Positions 9,571 through 21,786 of a stretch of DNA of 64,000 nt are shown in pieces (position 1 is the first letter of the stretch; every line of letters begins with the position of its first letter). The stretch covers positions 578,001 to 642,000 of the forward strand of contig NW_026912108.1 in assembly GCF_963662255.1 (NCBI RefSeq), given 5' to 3'. The notes under the pieces are model-generated. The model ran no database searches and was not told the origin of the DNA. It worked only from the letters and a program-made list of their open reading frames with translations. The position numbers were made by a program, and so were the translations under genes. The DNA is from Cinclus cinclus (lineage: Eukaryota; Chordata; Aves; Passeriformes; Cinclidae).

Positions 9571-10910
9571 GTGGCAAGGGCTAATGGGACAGTTCCAAGG
9601 CATCTAGCTTTCCTGCTAGCAATGCCATTTCTACCCTGCTGTGGAAAACATTGTCCTTTGCCCTTCTGCTCCGAGAGGCACAGAGCACCTCGGCAGACGC
9701 AGTGCAGAGGGAAAGGACACAGTATCCGAGGGAGCGTGGCGCCGCTTAGGCGGGCAAAGCAGAAAGGTGCCGCCCGGCACTGGCTTTGACTCCCTGAGCT
9801 TCCTTGCTAGGACAGCAGCTGCCGAAAGCTGGCAACTAGGCTGCCAGAGTGCAGAATGTAGGCGGTCTGGCACGCCTGCTTGCCGAAAGCCAGGATCAGC
9901 GAGACAGCGTGCTAGGGTCTGTTTCACAGCACCCTGGAGAACACGCACTTGAAGAATGCCCTCTCTGCTCCGCAAAAACTCTGCCACAGTGAAGGTGGAA
10001 GAAGCAGCCTGTGGCCACGGGCAGAGCTGGTCAACAGCTGCGCCTAACTTTGTCAAGCTGCGAGAGCATTCTCAGCCGAGTTCTGCTTTGACAGAGCTAT
10101 TGCTGAACTTTTGCAGCCCCGGAGGCTGCTGAAACCAAGGCTGTGTTCTGCCTCTTCATTCTTGCCTTCCTGTGCTCCAGCGAGAAGTGAAGCTCTGGCA
10201 GGTCATTCAGCTTTGCCGCCTCTCTGCACGGAAAGCACTAGACAGAACTAGTGTGCTTCCTGCATGCTCTCTCCTCGCTTTTATGGTCACTGCACTGCTT
10301 TTTGCTTGGCAGCGTTCAAAGGGTCCACGGCATACCTCTTGCACAGCGAGAGGTGGCCGGCGAGGAATACTTGCTGGCTTAAGTCGTTCCATGCTCAAGG
10401 CATTCATCAGAGCAGCACAATGCGGGAAAAGAGGGGGGAACATTGCAGGACAAATTTCTATGCTGGAACATGATTGTCTGCGAGACAGCTCTCCGCAGCG
10501 CTAGTATTTGGCCAGGCTGAAATCAGCGCCACGGGAAGCCAATCTGACAAGCGGAGTGCAACGAGCGCGGCGATACGGAGCCACTTGGCAGGTGGCCGAA
10601 GAAAGACGGCTGCCCCGCGAATGTGGTGCCAGAAGGCAAGTTTCAGCAGGGCGTTCCGGGCGAGCTTAATGTGTAGCCGCAGTTGTTCTAGGCGAGATTG
10701 TAGCCGAGAAGCTTTCCGTCTCCATTCACGAGACAAGAAAAGCAGAACGCAATGGTTGCGGCAGAAGCGAAAGCCAGGAGCAGCGTGCTCGCTGCGAGAA
10801 GTAGACGGCGCTTCGCCTCCTTGGGAAGGAAATCGCGTCTGGGCACGAACGGCAGCCAGCGAAGCTTCAGAACAGCAGGCTGTTCTGCTCAGCGTACGAG
10901 CCTGAAGTGA
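9571..10910. repeat. Satellite unit 8, short (1,340 bp)
   Basis: It has a private change GGCTAATGGG at its start (other units GGCTAAGGGG). It otherwise matches unit 6: GCAAAAACTC, TTTGTCAAG, CAGGTCATT, TTCCTGC, CACTGCACTG, CGGAGCC. It lacks unit 6's GCAGATGG. The step from unit 6 is 2,719 bp, so the trimer's first long unit is missing here. Confidence 0.97.
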
Positions 10911-12289
10911 GTGGCAAGGGCTAAGGGGACAGTTCCAAGGCATCTAGCTTTCCTGCTAGCAATGCCATTTCTACCCTGCTGTGGAAAACATTGTCCTTTG
11001 CCCTTCTGCTCCGAGAGGCACAGAGCACCTCGGCAGACGCAGTGCAGAGGGAAAGAACACAGTATCCGAGGGAGCGTGGCGCCGCTTAGGCGGGCAAAGC
11101 AGAAAGGTGCCGCCCGGCACTGGCTTTGACTCCCTGAGCTTCCTTGCTAGGACAGCAGCTGCCGAAAGCTGGCAACTAGGCTGCCAGAGTGCAGAATGTA
11201 GGCGGTCTGGCACGCCTGCTTGCCGAAAGCCAGTATCAGCGAGACAGCGTGCTAGGCTCTGTTTCACAGCACCCTGGAGAACACGCACTTGAAGAATGCC
11301 CTCTCTGCTCCGCAAAAGCTCTGCCACAGTGAAGGTGGAAGAAGCAGCCTGTGGCCACGGGCAGAGCTGGTCAACAGCTGCGCCTAACTTTGCCAAGCTG
11401 CGAGAGCATTCTCAGCCGAGTTCTGCTTTGACAGAGCTATTGCTGAACTTTTGCAGTCCCGGAGGCTGCTGAAACCAAGGCTGTGTTCTGCCTCTTCATT
11501 CTTGCCTTCCTGTGCTCCAGCGAGAAGTGAAGCTCTGGCAGGTCATTCAGCTTTGCCGCCTCTCTGCACGGAAAGCACTAGACAGAACTAGTGTGCTTCG
11601 TGCATGCTCTCTCCTCGCTTTTATGGTCACTGCTCTGCTTTTTGCTTGGCAGCGTTCAAAGGGTCCACGGCATACCTCTTGCACAGCGAGAGGTGGCCGG
11701 CGAGGAATACTTGCTGGCTTAAGTCGTTCCATGCTCAAGGCATTCATCAGAGCAGCACAATGCGGGAAAAGAGGGGGGAACATTGCAGGACAAATTTCTA
11801 TGCTGGAACATGATTGTCTGCGAGACAGCTCTCCGCAGCGCTAGTATTTGGCCAGGCTGAAATCAGCGCCACGGGAAGCCAATCTGACAAGCGGAGTGCA
11901 ACGAGCGCGGCGATACGGAGCCACTTGGCAGGTGGCCGAAGAAAGACGGCTGCCCCGCGAATGTGGTGCCAGAAGGCAAGTTTCAGCAGGGCGTTCCGGG
12001 CGAGCTTAATGTGTAGCCGCAGTTGTTCTAGGCGAGATTGTAGCCGAGAAGCTTTCCGTCTCCATTCACGAGACAAGAAAAGCAGAACGCAATGGTCTAG
12101 AGGGTTGAGAAGAAAAGTGCTCGTAGCGAGCTCGTTGCGGCAGAAGCGAAAGCCAGGAGCAGCGTGCTCGCTGCGAGAAGTAGACGGCGCTTCGCCTCCT
12201 TGGGAAGGAAATCGCGTCTGGGCACGAACGGCAGCCAGCGAAGCTTCAGAACAGCAGGCTGTTCTGCTCAGCGTACGAGCCTGAAGTGA
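10911..12289. repeat. Satellite unit 9, long (1,379 bp)
   Basis: 39-bp segment at 12097-12135. Markers: GAAAGAACAC, CCAGTATCAG, GCTAGGCTCTG, GCAGTCCC, CAGGTCATT, CGGAGCC. It is the last unit with CGGAGCC. CCAGTATCAG recurs only in unit 26. Confidence 0.97.
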
Positions 12290-13629
12290 GTGGCAAGGGC
12301 TAAGGGGACAGTTCCAAGGCATCTAGCTTTCCTGCTAGCAATGCCATTTCTACCCTGCTGTGGAAAACATTGTCCTTTGCCCTTCTGCTCCGAGAGGCAC
12401 AGAGCACCTCGGCAGACGCAGTGCAGAGGGAAAGGACACAGTATCCGAGGGAGCGTGGCGCCGCTTAGGCGGGCAAAGCAGAAAGGTGCCGCCCGGCACT
12501 GGCTTTGACTCCCTGAGCTTCCTTGCTAGGACAGCAGCTGCCGAAAGCTGGCAACTAGGCTGCCAGAGTGCAGAATGTAGGCGGTCTGGCACGCCTGCTT
12601 GCCGAAAGCCAGGATCAGCGAGACAGCGTGCTAGGGTCTGTTTCACAGCACCCTGGAGAACACGCACTTGAAGAATGCCCTCTCTGCTCCGCAAAAGCTC
12701 TGCCACAGTGAAGGTGGAAGAAGCAGCCTGTGGCCACGGGCAGAGCTGGTCAACAGCTGCGCCTAACTTTGCCAAGCTGCGAGAGCATTCTCAGCCGAGT
12801 TCTGCTTTGACAGAGCTATTGCTGAACTTTTGCAGTCCCGGAGGCTGCTGAAACCAAGGCTGTGTTCTGCCTCTTCATTCTTGCCTTCCTGTGCTCCAGC
12901 GAGAAGTGAAGCTCTGGCAGGTCATTCAGCTTTGCCGCCTCTCTGCACGGAAAGCACTAGACAGAACTAGTGTGCTTCGTGCATGCTCTCTCCTCGCTTT
13001 TATGGTCACTGCTCTGCTTTTTGCTTGGCAGCGTTCAAAGGGTCCACGGCATACCTCTTGCACAGCGAGAGGTGGCCGGCGAGGAATACTTGCTGGCTTA
13101 AGTCGTTCCATGCTCAAGGTATTCATCAGAGCAGCACAATGCGGGAAAAGAGGGGGGAACATTGCAGGACAAATTTCTATGCTGGAACATGATTGTCTGC
13201 GAGACAGCTCTCCGCAGCGCTAGTATTTGGCCAGGCTGAAATCAGCGCCACGGGAAGCCAATCTGACAAGCGGAGTGCAACGAGCTCGGCGATACGGGGC
13301 CACTTGGCAGGTGGCCGAAGAAAGACGGCTGCCCCGCGAATGTGGTGCCAGAAGGCAAGTTTCAGCAGGGCGTTCCGGGCGAGCTTAATGTGTAGCCGCA
13401 GTTGTTCTAGGCGAGATTGTAGCCGAGAAGCTTTCCGTCTCCATTCACGAGACAAGAAAAGCAGAACGCAATGGTTGCGGCAGAAGCGAAAGCCAGGAGC
13501 AGCGTGCTCGGTGCGAGAAGTAGACGGCGCTTCGCCTCCTTGGGAAGGAAATCGCGTCTGGGCACGAACGGCAGCCAGCGAAGCTTCAGAACAGCAGGCT
13601 GTTCTGCTCAGCGTACGAGCCTGAAGTGA
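12290..13629. repeat. Satellite unit 10, short (1,340 bp)
   Basis: Private change CAAGGTATTC near 13116 (other units CAAGGCATTC). Other markers: CAGGTCATT, GAGCTCGG near 13284, CTCGGTGCG near 13507. The last is otherwise found only in units 13 and 14. Confidence 0.97.
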
Positions 13630-14969
13630 GTGGCAAGGGCTAAGGGGACAGTTCCAAGGCATCTAGCTTTCCTGCTAGCAATGCCATTTCTACCCTGCTG
13701 TGGAAAACATTGTCCTTTGCCCTTCTGCTCCGAGAGGCACAGAGCACCTCGGCAGACGCAGTGCAGAGGGAAAGGACACAGTATCCGAGGGAGCGTGACG
13801 CCGCTTAGGCGGGCAAAGCAGAAAGGTGCCGCCCGGCACTGGCTTTGACTCCCTGAGCTTCCTTGCTAGGACAGCAGCTGCCGAAAGCTGGCAACTAGGC
13901 TGCCAGAGTGCAGAATGTAGGCGGTCTGGCACGCCTGCTTGCCGAAAGCCAGGATCAGCGAGACAGCGTGCTAGGATCTGTTTCACAGCACCCTGGAGAA
14001 CACGCACTTGAAGAATGCCCTCTCTGCTCCGCAAAAGCTCTGCCACAGTGAAGGTGGAAGAAGCAGCCTGTGGCCACGGGCAGAGCTGGTCAACAGCTGC
14101 GCCTAACTTTGCCAAGCTGCGAGAGCATTCTCAGCCGAGTTCTGCTTTGACAGAGCTATTGCTGAACTTTTGCAGTCCCGGAGGCTGCTGAAACCAAGGC
14201 TGTGTTCTGCCTCTTCATTCTTGCCTTCCTGTGCTCCAGCGAGAAGTGAAGCTCTGGCAGGTCATTCAGCTTTGCCGCCTCTCTGCACGGAAAGCACTAG
14301 ACAGAACTAGTGTGCTTCGTGCATGCTCTCTCCTCGCTTTTATGGTCACTGCTCTGCTTTTTGCTTGGCAGCGTTCAAAGGGTCCACGGCATACCTCTTG
14401 CACAGCGAGAGGTGGCCGGCGAGGAATACTTGCTGGCTTAAGTCGTTCCATGCTCAAGGCATTCATCAGAGCAGCACAATGCGGGAAAAGAGGGGGGAAC
14501 ATTCCAGGACAAATTTCTATGCTGGAACATGATTGTCTGCGAGACAGCTCTCCGCAGCGCTAGTATTTGGCCAGGCTGAAATCAGCGCCACGGGAAGCCA
14601 ATCTGACAAGCGGAGTGCAACGAGCGCGGCGATACGGGGCCACTTGGCAGGTGGCCGAAGAAAGACGGCTGCCCCGCGAATGTGGTGCCAGAAGGCAAGT
14701 TTCAGCAGGGCGTTCCGGGCGAGCTTAATGTGTAGCCGCAGTTGTTCTAGGCGAGATTGTAGCCGAGAAGCTTTCCGTCTCCATTCACGAGACAAGAAAA
14801 GCAGAACGCAATGGTTGCGGCAGAAGCGAAAGCCAGGAGCAGCGTGCTCGCTGCGAGAAGTAGACGGCGCTTCGCCTCCTTGGGAAGGAAATCGCGTCTG
14901 GGCACGAACGGCAGCCAGCGAAGCTTCAGAACAGCAGGCTGTTCTGCTCAGCGTACGAGCCTGAAGTGA
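13630..14969. repeat. Satellite unit 11, short (1,340 bp)
   Basis: Private change GCTAGGATCTG near 13970. Also GCGTGACGCC, CAGGTCATT and CATTCCAGG near 14500; CATTCCAGG recurs only in units 35 and 37, more than 30 kb away. Units 10 and 11 form one of two adjacent short-short pairs (the other is 15-16). Confidence 0.97.
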
Positions 14970-16348
14970 GTGGCAAGGGCTAAGGGGACAGTTCCAAGGC
15001 ATCTAGCTTTCCTGCTAGCAATGCCATTTCTACCCTGCTGTGGAAAACATTGTCCTTTGCCCTTCTGCTCCGAGAGGCACAGAGCACCTCGGCAGACGCA
15101 GTGCAGAGGGAAAGGACACAGTATCCGAGGGAGCGTGGCGCCGCTTAGGCGGGCAAAGCAGAAAGGTGCCGCCCGGCACTGGCTTTGACTCCCTGAGCTT
15201 CCTTGCTAGGACAGCAGCTGCCGAAAGCTGGCAACTAGGCTGCCAGAGTGCAGAATGTAGGCGGTCTGGCACGCCTGCTTGCCGAAAGCCAGGATCAGCG
15301 AGACAGCGTGCTAGGGTCTGTTTCACAGCACCCTGGAGAACACGCACTTGAAGAATGCCCTCTCTGCTCCGCAAAAGCTCTGCCACAGTGAAGGTGGAAG
15401 AAGCAGCCTGTGGCCACGGGCAGAGCTGGTCAACAGCTGCGCCTAACTTTGCCAAGCTGCGAGAGCATTCTCAGCCGAGTTCTGCTTTGACAGAGCTATT
15501 GCTGAACTTTTGAAGCCCCGGAGGCTGCTGAAACCAAGGCTGTGTTCTGCCTCTTCATTCTTGCCTTCCTGTGCTCCAGCGAGAAGTGAAGCTCTGGCAC
15601 GGCATTCAGCTTTGCCGCCTCTCTGCACGGAAAGCACTAGACAGAACTAGTGTGCTTCGTGCATGCTCTCTCCTCGCTTTTATGGTCACTGCTCTGCTTT
15701 TTGCTTGGCAGCGTTCAAAGGGTCCACGGCATACCTCTTGCACAGCGAGAGGTGGCCGGCGAGGAATACGTGCTGGCTTAAGTCGTTCCATGCTCAAGGC
15801 ATTCATCAGAGCAGCACAATGCGGGAAAAGAGGGGGGAACATTGCAGGACAAATTTCTATGCTGGAACATGATTGTCTGCGAGACAGCTCTCCGCAGCGC
15901 TAGTATTTGGCCAGGCTGAAATCAGCGCCACGGGAAGCCAATCTGACAAGCGGAGTGCAACGAGCGCGGCGATACGGGGCCACTTGGCAGGTGGCCGAAG
16001 AAAGACGGCTGCCCCGCGAATGTGGTGCCAGAAGGCAAGTTTCAGCAGGGCGTTCCGGGCGAGCTTAATGTGTAGCCGCAGTTGTTCTAGGCGAGATTGT
16101 AGCCGAGAAGCTTTCCGTCTCCATTCACGAGACAAGAAAAGCAGAACGCAATGGTCTAGAGGGTTGAGAAGAAAAGTGCTCGTAGCGAGCTCGTTGCGGC
16201 AGAAGCGAAAGCCAGGAGCAGCGTGCTCGCTGCGAGAAGTAGACGGCGCTTCGCCTCCTTGGGAAGGAAATCGCGTCTGGGCACGAACGGCAGCCAGCGA
16301 AGCTTCAGAACAGCAGGCTGTTCTGCTCAGCGTACGAGCCTGAAGTGA
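14970..16348. repeat. Satellite unit 12, long (1,379 bp)
   Basis: 39-bp segment at 16156-16194. Markers: GAAGCCCC, CACGGCATT, AATACGTGCTGG (other units AATACTTGCTGG). The AATACGTGC marker links units 12, 13, 14, 20 and 21. Confidence 0.97.
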
Positions 16349-17727
16349 GTGGCAAGGGCTAAGGGGACAGTTCCAAGGCATCTAGCTTTCCTGCTAGCAA
16401 TGCCATTTCTACCCTGCTGTGGAAAACATTGTCCTTTGCCCTTCTGCTCCGAGAGGCACAGAGCACCTCGGCAGACGCAGTGCAGAGGGAAAGGACACAG
16501 TATCCGAGGGAGCGTGACGCCGCTTAGGCGGGCAAAGCAGAAAGGTGCCGCCCGGCACTGGCTTTGACTCCCTGAGCTTCCTTGCTAGGACAGCAGCTGC
16601 CGAAAGCTGGCAACTAGGCTGCCAGAGTGCAGAATGTAGGCGGTCTGGCACGCCTGCTTGCCGAAAGCCAGGATCAGCGAGACAGCGTGCTAGGGTCTGT
16701 TTCACAGCACCCTGGAGAACACGCACTTGAAGAATGCCCTCTCTGCTCCGCAAAAGCTCTGCCACAGTGAAGGTGGAAGAAGCAGCCTGTGGCCACGGGC
16801 AGAGCTGGTCAACAGCTGCGCCTAACTTTGCCAAGCTGCGAGAGCATTCTCAGCCGAGTTCTGCTTTGACAGAGCTATTGCTGAACTTTTGCAGCCCCGG
16901 AGGCTGCTGAAACCAAGGCTGTGTTCTGCCTCTTCATTCTTGCCTTCCTGTGCTCCAGCGAGAAGTGAAGCTCTGGCACGGCATTCAGCTTTGCCGCCTC
17001 TCTGCACGGAAAGCACTAGACAGAACTAGTGTGCTTCGTGCATGCTCTCTCCTCGCTTTTATGGTCACTGCTCTGCTTTTTGCTTGGCAGCGTTCAAAGG
17101 GTCCACGGCATACCTCTTGCACAGCGAGAGGTGGCCGGCGAGGAATACGTGCTGGCTTAAGTCGTTCCATGCTCAAGGCATTCATCAGAGCAGCACAATG
17201 CGGGAAAAGAGGGGGGAACATTGCAGGACAAATTTCTATGCTGGAACATGATTGTCTGCGAGACAGCTCTCCGCAGCGCTAGTATTTGGCCAGGCTGAAA
17301 TCAGCGCCACGGGAAGCCAATCTGACAAGCGGAGTGCAACGAGCGCGGCGATATGGGGCCACTTGGCAGGTGGCCGAAGAAAGACGGCTGCCCCGCGAAT
17401 GTGGTGCCAGAAGGCAAGTTTCAGCAGGGCGTTCCGGGCGAGCTTAATGTGTAGCCGCAGTTGTTCTAGGCGAGATTGTAGCCGAGAAGCTTTCCGTCTC
17501 CATTCACGAGACAAGAAAAGCAGAACGCAATGGTCTAGAGGGTTGAGAAGAAAAGTGCTCGTAGCGAGCTCGTTGCGGCAGAAGCGAAAGCCAGGAGCAG
17601 CGTGCTCGGTGCGAGAAGTAGACGGCGCTTCGCCTCCTTGGGAAGGAAATGGCGTCTGGGCACGAACGGCAGCCAGCGAAGCTTCAGAACAGCAGGCTGT
17701 TCTGCTCAGCGTACGAGCCTGAAGTGA
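16349..17727. repeat. Satellite unit 13, long (1,379 bp)
   Basis: 39-bp segment at 17535-17573. Markers: GCGTGACGCC, GCAGCCCC, AATACGTGC, GATATGGGG, CTCGGTGCG, AAATGGCG. From AATACGTGC to its end it carries the same marker set as unit 14. Confidence 0.97.
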
Positions 17728-19106
17728 GTGGCAAGGGCTAAGGGGACAGTTCCAAGGCATCTAGCTTTCCTGCTAGCAATGCCATTTCTACCCTGCTGTG
17801 GAAAACATTGTCCTTTGCCCTTCTGCTCCGAGAGGCAGAGAGCACCTCGGCAGACGCAGTGCAGAGGGAAAGGACACAGTATCCGAGGGAGCGTGGCGCC
17901 GCTTAGGCGGGCTAAGCAGAAAGGTGCCGCCCGGCACTGGCTTTGACTCCCTGAGCTTCCTTGCTAGGACAGCAGCTGCCGAAAGCTGGCAACTAGGCTG
18001 CCAGAGTGCAGAATGTAGGCGGTCTGGCACGCCTGCTTGCCGAAAGCCAGTTTCAGCGAGACAGCGTGCTAGGGTCTGTTTCACAGCACCCTGGAGAACA
18101 CGCACTTGAAGAATGCCCTCTCTGCTCCGCAAAAGCTCTGCCACAGTGAAGGTGGAAGAAGCAGCCTGTGGCCACGGGCAGAGCTGGTCAACAGCTGCGC
18201 CTAACTTTGCCAAGCTGCGAGAGCATTCTCAGCCGAGTTCTGCTTTGACAGAGCTATTGCTGAACTTTTGCAGTCCCGGAGGCTGCTGAAACCAAGGCTG
18301 TGTTCTGCCTCTTCATTCTTGCCTTCCTGTGCTCCAGCGAGAAGTGAAGCTCTGGCACGGCATTCAGCTTTGCCGCCTCTCTGCACGGAAAGCACTAGAC
18401 AGAACTAGTGTGCTTCGTGCATGCTCTCTCCTCGCTTTTATGGTCACTGCTCTGCTTTTTGCTTGGCAGCGTTCAAAGGGTCCACGGCATACCTCTTGCA
18501 CAGCGAGAGGTGGCCGGCGAGGAATACGTGCTGGCTTAAGTCGTTCCATGCTCAAGGCATTCATCAGAGCAGCACAATGCGGGAAAAGAGGGGGGAACAT
18601 TGCAGGACAAATTTCTATGCTGGAACATGATTGTCTGCGAGACAGCTCTCCGCAGCGCTAGTATTTGGCCAGGCTGAAATCAGCGCCACGGGAAGCCAAT
18701 CTGACAAGCGGAGTGCAACGAGCGCGGCGATATGGGGCCACTTGGCAGGTGGCCGAAGAAAGACGGCTGCCCCGCGAATGTGGTGCCAGAAGGCAAGTTT
18801 CAGCAGGGCGTTCCGGGCGAGCTTAATGTGTAGCCGCAGTTGTTCTAGGCGAGATTGTAGCCGAGAAGCTTTCCGTCTCCATTCACGAGACAAGAAAAGC
18901 AGAACGCAATGGTCTAGAGGGTTGAGAAGAAAAGTGCTCGTAGCGAGCTCGTTGCGGCAGAAGCGAAAGCCAGGAGCAGCGTGCTCGGTGCGAGAAGTAG
19001 ACGGCGCTTCGCCTCCTTGGGAAGGAAATGGCGTCTGGGCACGAACGGCAGCCAGCGAAGCTTCAGAACAGCAGGCTGTTCTGCTCAGCGTACGAGCCTG
19101 AAGTGA
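17728..19106. repeat. Satellite unit 14, long (1,379 bp)
   Basis: 39-bp segment at 18914-18952. Markers: GGCAGAGAGC, GGGCTAAGCAG near 17909, CCAGTTTCAG, GCAGTCCC, AATACGTGC, GATATGGGG, CTCGGTGCG, AAATGGCG. GGGCTAAGCAG occurs only here and in unit 15. Confidence 0.97.
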
Positions 19107-20446
19107 GTGGCAAGGGCTAAGGGGACAGTTCCAAGGCATCTAGCTTTCCTGCTAGCAATGCCATTTCTACCCTGCTGTGGAAAACATTGTCCTTTGCCCT
19201 TCTGCTCCGAGAGGCACAGAGCACCTCGGCAGACGCAGTGCAGAGGGAAAGGACACAGTATCCGAGGGAGCGTGGCGCCGCTTAGGCGGGCTAAGCAGAA
19301 AGGTGCCGCCCGGCACTGGCTTTGACTCCCTGAGCTTCCTTGCTAGGACAGCAGCTGCCGAAAGCTGGCAACTAGGCTGCCAGAGTGCAGAATGTAGGCG
19401 GTCTGGCACGCCTGCTTGCCGAAAGCCAGGATCAGCCAGACAGCGTGCTAGGGTCTGTTTCACAGCACCCTGGAGAACACGCACTTGAAGAATGCCCTCT
19501 CTGCTCCGCAAAAGCTCTGCCACAGTGAAGGTGGAAGAAGCAGCCTGTGGCCACGGGCAGAGCTGGTCAACAGCTGCGCCTAACTTTGCCAAGCTGCGAG
19601 AGCATTCTCAGCCGAGTTCTGCTTTGACAGAGCTATTGCTGAACTTTTGCAGTCCCGGAGGCTGCTGAAACCAAGGCTGTGTTCTGCCTCTTCATTCTTG
19701 CCTTCCTGTGCTCCAGCGAGAAGTGAAGCTCTGGCACGGCATTCAGCATTGCCGCCTCTCTGCACGGAAAGCACTAGACAGAACTAGTGTGCTTCGTGCA
19801 TGCTCTCTCCTCGCTTTTATGGTCACTGCTCTGCTTTTTGCTTGGCAGCGTTCAAAGGGTCCACGGCATACCTCTTGCACAGCGAGAGGTGGCCGGCGAG
19901 GAATACTTGCTGGCTTAAGTCGTTCCATGCTCAAGGCATTCATCAGAGCAGCACAATGCGGGAAAAGAGGGGGGAACATTGCAGGACAAATTTCTATGCT
20001 GGAACATGATTGTCTGCGAGACAGCTCTCCGCAGCGCTAGTATTTGGCCAGGCTGAAATCAGCGCCACGGGAAGCCAATCTGACAAGCGGAGTGCAACGA
20101 GCGCGGCGATACGGGGCCACTTGGCAGGTGGCCGAAGAAAGACGGCTGCCCCGCGAATGTGGTGCCAGAAGGCAAGTTTCAGCAGGGCGTTCCGGGCGAG
20201 CTTAATGTGTAGCCGCAGTTGTTCTAGGCGAGATTGTAGCCGAGAAGCTTTCCGTCTCCATTCACGAGACAAGAAAAGCAGAACGCAATGGTTGCGGCAG
20301 AAGCGAAAGCCAGGAGCAGCGTGCTCGCTGCGAGAAGTAGACGGCGCTTCGCCTCCTTGGGAAGGAAATCGCGTCTGGGCACGAACGGCAGCCAGCGAAG
20401 CTTCAGAACAGCAGGCTGTTCTGCTCAGCGTACGAGCCTGAAGTGA
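19107..20446. repeat. Satellite unit 15, short (1,340 bp)
   Basis: Private changes CAGCCAGAC near 19434 and TTCAGCATTGCC near 19742. It shares GGGCTAAGCAG with unit 14, but it has the short form and CGGGGCC with GTTCCGGG downstream. Confidence 0.97.
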
Positions 20447-21786
20447 GTGGCAAGGGCTAAGGGGACAGTTCCAAGGCATCTAGCTTTCCTGCTAGCAATG
20501 CCATTTCTACCCTGCTGTGGAAAACATTGTCCTTTGCCCTTCTGCTCCGAGAGGCACAGAGCACCTCGGCAGACGCAGTGCAGAGGGAAAGGACACAGTA
20601 TCCGAGGGAGCGTGGCGCCGCTTAGGCGGGCAAAGCAGAAAGGTGCCGCCCGGCACTGGCTTTGACTCCCTGAGCTTCCTTGCTAGGACAGCAGCTGCCG
20701 AAAGCTGGCAACTAGGCTGCCAGAGTGCAGAATGTAGGCGGTCTGGCACGCCTGCTTGCCGAAAGCCAGGATCAGCGAGACAGCGTGCTAGGGTCTGTTT
20801 CACAGCACCCTGGAGAACACGCACTTGAAGAATGCCCTCTCTGCTCCGCAAAAACTCTGCCACAGTGAAGGTGGAAGAAGCAGCCTGTGGCCACGGGCAG
20901 AGCTGGTCAACAGCTGCGCCTAACTTTGTCAAGCTGCGAGAGCATTCTCAGCCGAGTTCTGCTTTGACAGAGCTATTGCTGAACTTTTGCAGCCCCGGAG
21001 GCTGCTGAAACCAAGGCTGTGTTCTGCCTCTTCATTCTTGCCTTCCTGTGCTCCAGCGAGAAGTGAAGCTCTGGCACGGCATTCAGCTTTGCCGCCTCTC
21101 TGCACGGAAAGCACTAGACAGAACTAGTGTGCTTCGTGCATGCTCTCTCCTCGCTTTTATGGTCACTGCTCTGCTTTTTGCTTGGCAGCGTTCAAAGGCT
21201 CCACGGCATACCTCTTGCACAGCGAGAGGTGGCCGGCGAGGAATACTTGCTGGCTTAAGTCGTTCCATGCTCAAGGCATTCATCAGAGCAGCACAATGCG
21301 GGAAAAGAGGGGGGAACATTGCAGGACAAATTTCTATGCTGGAACATGATTGTCTGCGAGACAGCTCTCCGCAGCGCTAGTATTTGGCCAGGCTGAAATC
21401 AGCGCCACGGGAAGCCAATCTGACAAGCGGAGTGCAACGAGCGCGGCGATACGGGGCCACTTGGCAGGTGGCCGAAGAAAGACGGCTGCCCCGCGAATGT
21501 GGTGCCAGAAGGCAAGTTTCAGCAGGGCGTTCCGGGCGAGCTTAATGTGTAGCCGCAGTTGTTCTAGGCGAGATTGTAGCCGAGAAGCTTTCCGTCTCCA
21601 TTCACGAGACAAGAAAAGCAGAACGCAATGGTTGCGGCAGAAGCGAAAGCCAGGAGCAGCGTGCTCGCTGCGAGAAGTAGACGGCGCTTCGCCTCCTTGG
21701 GAAGGAAATCGCGTCTGGGCACGAACGGCAGCCAGCGAAGCTTCAGAACAGCAGGCTGTTCTGCTCAGCGTACGAGCCTGAAGTGA
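20447..21786. repeat. Satellite unit 16, short (1,340 bp)
   Basis: First half carries the unit 6/8 markers GCAAAAACTC and TTTGTCAAG. Second half carries AAAGGCTCCAC near 21195, shared only with units 22 and 26. This looks like a mosaic unit. Confidence 0.97.
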
